From NCBI GenBank assembly GCA_026702615.1, contig JAPPBY010000017.1, forward strand, positions 62,001-126,000: a DNA stretch of 64,000 nucleotides, read 5' to 3'. A program made the translations under genes and the position numbers. This document shows, piece by piece, positions 61,137 through 64,000 of the stretch. The stretch is from Chloroflexota bacterium (lineage in GTDB: Bacteria > Chloroflexota > Dehalococcoidia > Tepidiformales > Tepidiformaceae). How positions within the stretch are numbered: position 1 is the first letter of the stretch; every line of letters starts with the position of its first letter. A model generated the notes under the pieces. It saw nothing but the letters and a program-made list of their open reading frames with translations. It had not been told where the DNA came from and did no database searches.

Positions 61137-61946
61137 ATGGAACTCGGAACTGGGAAGACGGCAGTCGTGACTGGTGGGGGGAGCGGCATCGGCGAGGCTC
61201 TGTGCCGCGCGTTCGCGGCCGAGGGCATGTCGGTCGTGGTCTCGGATATCGATCTGAGCGCCGCCGAAGGGGTGGCGAACTCCATCAACGACACCGGCGG
61301 GAGCGCGATTGCGGTCCGCACGGACGTGGCCGACCGCGCATCCGTGAAGGAGCTGGCCGACAAGGCGTTCGAGACGTTCGGGGGCGTGCACGCGCTCTGC
61401 AACAACGCCGGCGTCGTGACCTTCCGCTCCGCCGCCGAGATGAGCGACTCCGACTGGGACTGGGTGATGGGCGTGAACCTGGACGGCGTCATCAACGGGG
61501 TGACGCAGTTCCTGCCGCGCATGATCGAGCAGGGCGAAGGACACCTCGTCAACACCTCGTCGAGCGCGGGGCTGTTCGCGCCTCCGGGGATGGCCTCGTA
61601 CGTCGCCTCGAAGCAGGCGGTCGTAGGCCTGTCGGAGCACCTGAACCACGACCTGGAAGCGGTGAACATCGGGGTGTCGGTACTGTGCCCGGGCGGGGTC
61701 GCCACGAAGATCGTGGAGGCGGGCCGGAACCGACCCGACGAACACGGCGGTCCCGAGGACGTGCCGGACTACGCCGAGCCGATCCGCCAGGGGATCTCGC
61801 AGGGCATGCCGCCCTCCGAGGTCGCGGCGCGGGTGCTCGACGCGATCCGGAATCAGCACCTCTACATCGTGACGCACGAGGACACGAAGGCGGGCGTCGA
61901 GGCCAGGATCGAGGGGATCCGGGCGGGGTACGCGCTCAACGACTAG
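61137..61946 (+). CDS. Short-chain dehydrogenase/reductase
   Basis: The 269-aa SDR has the cofactor motif TGGGSGIGEAL near residue 13, CNNAGVV, Ser in VNTSSSAGLFAPP, and YVASKQAV. A Asp at the end of the second strand (VVVSDIDLS) suggests NAD rather than NADP. A GGGAGG site and TAAGAT box lie upstream. The PadR gene follows after 97 nt. Divergent from the halogenase gene, with a 101-nt interval. Confidence 0.92.
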   Translation: MELGTGKTAVVTGGGSGIGEALCRAFAAEGMSVVVSDIDLSAAEGVANSINDTGGSAIAVRTDVADRASVKELADKAFETFGGVHALCNNAGVVTFRSAAEMSDSDWDWVMGVNLDGVINGVTQFLPRMIEQGEGHLVNTSSSAGLFAPPGMASYVASKQAVVGLSEHLNHDLEAVNIGVSVLCPGGVATKIVEAGRNRPDEHGGPEDVPDYAEPIRQGISQGMPPSEVAARVLDAIRNQHLYIVTHEDTKAGVEARIEGIRAGYALND

Positions 61947-61991
61947 CGGCCCTTCCTGCGCCGGACCAACGGCCCCGGCGTTTCGTGGCCT

Positions 61992-62022
61992 GCCCTAATA
62001 CTTGGTTGCCAAGTATTAGGGC
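61992..62022. promoter_or_regulatory. Perfect 14-bp-arm palindrome upstream of padR, likely operator
   Basis: GCCCTAATACTTGG and CCAAGTATTAGGGC form arms of 14 bp with the 3-nt centre TTG. It lies 7 nt upstream of a TACAGT -10 box and 22 nt before the padR start, the expected position of an autoregulatory PadR operator. As RNA it could also be a stem, but no T-run follows. Confidence 0.8.
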
Positions 62023-62028
62023 GCTCGC

Positions 62029-62034
62029 TACAGT
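62029..62034 (+). promoter_or_regulatory. Leaderless-type -10 box TACAGT for padR-modAB
   Basis: TACAGT ends 9 nt before the ATG at 62044, with no ribosome site. Confidence 0.5.
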
Positions 62035-62043
62035 CCCGAATCC

Positions 62044-62586
62044 ATGACACGCGAGCTGCTGGCCGGTGAACACGCCGTCCTCGCCCTGCTGCGAACACGC
62101 CCGATGTACGGGTACGAGATGGCGCGCTACTTCGAGGGGGAGGACCTGCGGGAGGTCTGCCCAATCGAGCAGGGCTCGCTCTACACCTACCTGAGGAACC
62201 TGGCGGGGCGGGCGCTGGTCACGTGGCGGGAGGAACGGGAGGGGCTGCGTCCACCGCGCAAGCGATTCGCGCTGACTCCCGAGGGAGAGGCAGTGGTAGA
62301 GGCGTGGCTGCGCGAGCCGGTCGAGCGGCTGCGGGAGGTGCGCTTCGAGCTGCTGGTGAAGCTGTACGTGCTCCACGCCGTCGATCCCGAAGCGGAGGCG
62401 GCGCTGGTACGGGACCAGCTGCGCGTGTGCGAGGGGTATCGAGAACGTGCGCGGGAGCGAGTGGTGCAGGCCGGCGACGGGTTCCTGCGGCTGGTGGCGC
62501 AATCGAAGCTCTCGGCGGCGGACGCGACCGTGGAGTGGCTGCGCGATCACCTGGCGACGCTCTCCGCTCCCGCCGCGACACCGTGA
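62044..62586 (+). CDS. PadR-family transcriptional regulator
   Basis: PadR proteins are dimeric winged-helix repressors. The 180-aa protein has the family N-terminus (GEHAVLALLRTRPMYGYEMARYF), QGSLYTYLRNLAGRALV for the recognition helix and wing, and KRFALTPEGEAVVEAWL. The C-terminal domain is VirR-like and helical. Its stop overlaps the modA GTG (GTGA), so it is in the same operon. The perfect palindrome upstream is its likely binding site. Confidence 0.92.
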   Translation: MTRELLAGEHAVLALLRTRPMYGYEMARYFEGEDLREVCPIEQGSLYTYLRNLAGRALVTWREEREGLRPPRKRFALTPEGEAVVEAWLREPVERLREVRFELLVKLYVLHAVDPEAEAALVRDQLRVCEGYRERARERVVQAGDGFLRLVAQSKLSAADATVEWLRDHLATLSAPAATP

Positions 62587-63347
62587 GTCTGCGACTTGCC
62601 GTCACGGGGGCGCTCGCGGTGGCCGCACTGGGTCTGGGCGCGTGCGGCGACGGCGAGGAGCCGACCGAGACCATCACGGTATTCGCGGCGGCCTCGCTGA
62701 CGGAGGCGTTCGGCGAGCTGGCGGCGGCATTCGAGGCAGAGCACCCGGGCGTGACGGTGCGGCTGTCGTTCGCGGGGTCAGCGACGCTGCGAACGCAAAT
62801 CCTAGAGGGCGCCCCCGCGGACGTGTTCGCGAGCGCGAGTCCCGACGAGGTCGCTGCACTAGACGTGGCGGGGCTGGTTGTCGAGGAGCGCGGGCTGGCT
62901 ACGAACACGCTCGTGGTGGCGACAGGAGAAGACGGCATCGGCAGCTTCGAGGAGCTCGCACTGCCGGGCCTGCGGCTGGTGCTGGCGGCCGAAGCGGTTC
63001 CCGCCGGGCGCTACGCGCGGGAATCGCTGGCGCTCGCAGGGAGCGACTTCGCGGGGCGCGTGCTGGCGAACGTGCGCAGCAATGAGGCGAGCGTGCGCGC
63101 CACGCTCGCGAAGGTGGAGCTGGGGGAGGCGGACGCAGCCATCGTCTACGCGAGCGACCTGCGGGCGGCGGACGAGGGCGTCCGTGCGATCGCGATTCCG
63201 GAACGGTTCCGGGTAGCGGCGGAGTACCGCATCGCGCTGCTCTCGGAGAGCGACGGGGCACGCGCGTTCGTGGCGTTCGTGACATCGGCGCGGGGCATGG
63301 CGACGCTCGCGCGTCACGGGTTCACAGCCGTGGGGGTAACCCCGTGA
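62583..63347 (+). CDS. modA: Molybdate ABC transporter substrate-binding protein ModA
   Basis: ModA binds molybdate or tungstate outside the membrane. The 254-aa lipoprotein (LAVAALGLGACGDG) has VFAAASLTEAFGELAAAFEAEHPGV, FAGSATLRTQILEGAPADVFASAS, NTLVVATG, and AIVYASDL, matching ModA and its oxyanion-binding residues. The GTG at 62583 overlaps the padR stop by 4 nt. ModA next to PadR control is unusual, since ModE is the common regulator. Confidence 0.93.
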   Translation: MSLRLAVTGALAVAALGLGACGDGEEPTETITVFAAASLTEAFGELAAAFEAEHPGVTVRLSFAGSATLRTQILEGAPADVFASASPDEVAALDVAGLVVEERGLATNTLVVATGEDGIGSFEELALPGLRLVLAAEAVPAGRYARESLALAGSDFAGRVLANVRSNEASVRATLAKVELGEADAAIVYASDLRAADEGVRAIAIPERFRVAAEYRIALLSESDGARAFVAFVTSARGMATLARHGFTAVGVTP

Positions 63348-64000
63348 CCGCCCTGCGCGCGCGGGCGCCCCATGCAGGACTGGCGCTGCTCATCGCCGTC
63401 TTTGCGCTGTTCTTCGTGCTGCCGTTCGCGGGGCTGCTGGAGCGCGGCATCGGTGGCAGCGGCACCTGGGACGCGATCACCAGCGACACGGCCCTCGACG
63501 CGCTCACGCTGTCGCTCTGGACATCGGCGGTGGCGCTGGTGATCGCGGTGGTGGCGGGGACGCCCGTCGCGTACTGGCTGACGCACGCGCGCTTCCCGGG
63601 AAAGGGAGCGGTGGAGGCGCTCATCGATCTGCCGATCGTGCTCCCGCCGACGATCGCGGGTGTGGCGCTGTTGACTGCGTTCGGGCGGAAGGGGCTGCTG
63701 GGCGCACCGCTGGACGACTGGTTCGGGCTGACGCTGGGCTTCAGCACGGTGGCCGTGATCATGGCGCAGCTGTTCGTGGGGGCGCCGTTCTACGTGCGCG
63801 CGGCGCGGGCCGGCTTCGCGAGCGTCGACGCGCAGTACGAACGGGTCGCGCACACGCTGGGCGCCTCGCGTTTGCGGGCCTTCGCACGGATCGTGCTGCC
63901 GCTGAGCTGGCCGTCGCTGGCGGCGGGGGCGGCGCTGTGCTGGGCGCGGGCGCTGGGGGAGCTGGGCGCGACGCTGATCTTCGCCGGGAACCTGCAGGGG
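63344..64000 (+). CDS. modB: Molybdate ABC transporter permease ModB, 3' end outside window
   Basis: ModB is the membrane subunit of the molybdate importer. The GTG at 63344 overlaps the modA stop (GTGA) and the frame is open for 219 codons to the window edge. Features are LPIVLPPTIAGVALLTAFG, MAQLFVGAPFYVRAARAGF, and the EAA motif in HTLGASRLRAFARIVLPLSW. The last residues read GELGATLIFAGNLQG. A modC ATPase gene is expected next but lies outside. Confidence 0.92.
   Translation, partial: MTALRARAPHAGLALLIAVFALFFVLPFAGLLERGIGGSGTWDAITSDTALDALTLSLWTSAVALVIAVVAGTPVAYWLTHARFPGKGAVEALIDLPIVLPPTIAGVALLTAFGRKGLLGAPLDDWFGLTLGFSTVAVIMAQLFVGAPFYVRAARAGFASVDAQYERVAHTLGASRLRAFARIVLPLSWPSLAAGAALCWARALGELGATLIFAGNLQG

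Noticed and set aside
61992-62022. Palindrome upstream of padR as a Rho-independent terminator of the SDR gene
   Set aside because: No T-run follows the stem and its place next to the padR -10 box fits an operator better.

Overview
The window is one stretch of a high-GC bacterial chromosome, almost fully coding, with no phage, insertion sequence, CRISPR array or tRNA. The gene content points to an aerobic, menaquinone-using member of the Chloroflexota, perhaps near Dehalococcoidia/Tepidiforma-like lineages. The evidence is RNase J, MenA/MenG, LL-diaminopimelate aminotransferase, LLM-type flavin enzymes, many family III CoA-transferases, a small CxxC zinc-ribbon protein and an A2-type haem-copper oxidase. 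The phylum call is inference and of medium confidence.

Region by region. (1) 1-9.2 kb, minus strand: one housekeeping run read as DUF177-rpmF-fabD-fabG-nusB-acpP-tatA-tatC-UDG4-rnj-ftsK, with many 1-4 nt overlaps. (2) 9.4-12.3 kb, plus: zinc-ribbon coiled-coil protein, a serine recombinase homologue lacking its catalytic residues, RNase HI and the RNase P RNA. (3) 12.4-16.8 kb: a cytochrome c oxidase operon (coxB-coxA-coxC) ending in an unusual multidomain membrane cupredoxin. (4) 16.8-25.6 kb, mostly minus: paired CoA-transferases, hflX with a small membrane protein, an esterase lipoprotein, a DUF2442 gene between direct repeats, dapL, and two flavin enzymes. (5) 25.2-37.9 kb: zinc-ribbon protein, a degenerate phosphotransferase with a crotonase, menG-menA, a second CoA-transferase pair, an aldo/keto reductase, and several small DinB, cupin and SUMF1-type proteins. 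(6) 37.1-45.9 kb, minus: two tandem paralogous peptide-type ABC importer cassettes (binding protein, two permeases), each with the same promoter and no ATPase gene. (7) 46-54 kb: an FTR catalytic chain, a VapBC pair, an atypical sucC, two flavoprotein oxidoreductases and a DUF3179 lipoprotein. (8) 54-64 kb: a large secreted PPC-domain protein, an unknown 423-residue protein, a flavin-dependent halogenase with a kinase-like gene, an SDR, and a PadR-modA-modB operon behind a perfect 14-bp-arm palindrome.

How the parts fit. The 5' cluster couples fatty-acid initiation, ribosome/rRNA factors, RNA decay and Tat export. The Tat system is the plausible exporter of both ABC binding proteins, which carry twin-arginine signals followed by a lipobox. 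The menaquinone genes and the oxidase support aerobic respiration. The CoA-transferases, crotonase and flavin oxidoreductases suggest acyl-CoA-based catabolism of organic acids or steroid-like compounds.

Two features stand out on the DNA itself. At least ten genes have a TANNNT box ending 6-9 nt before the start codon with no Shine-Dalgarno sequence, which implies leaderless transcripts. Several convergent neighbours share their stop codons within 4 bp.
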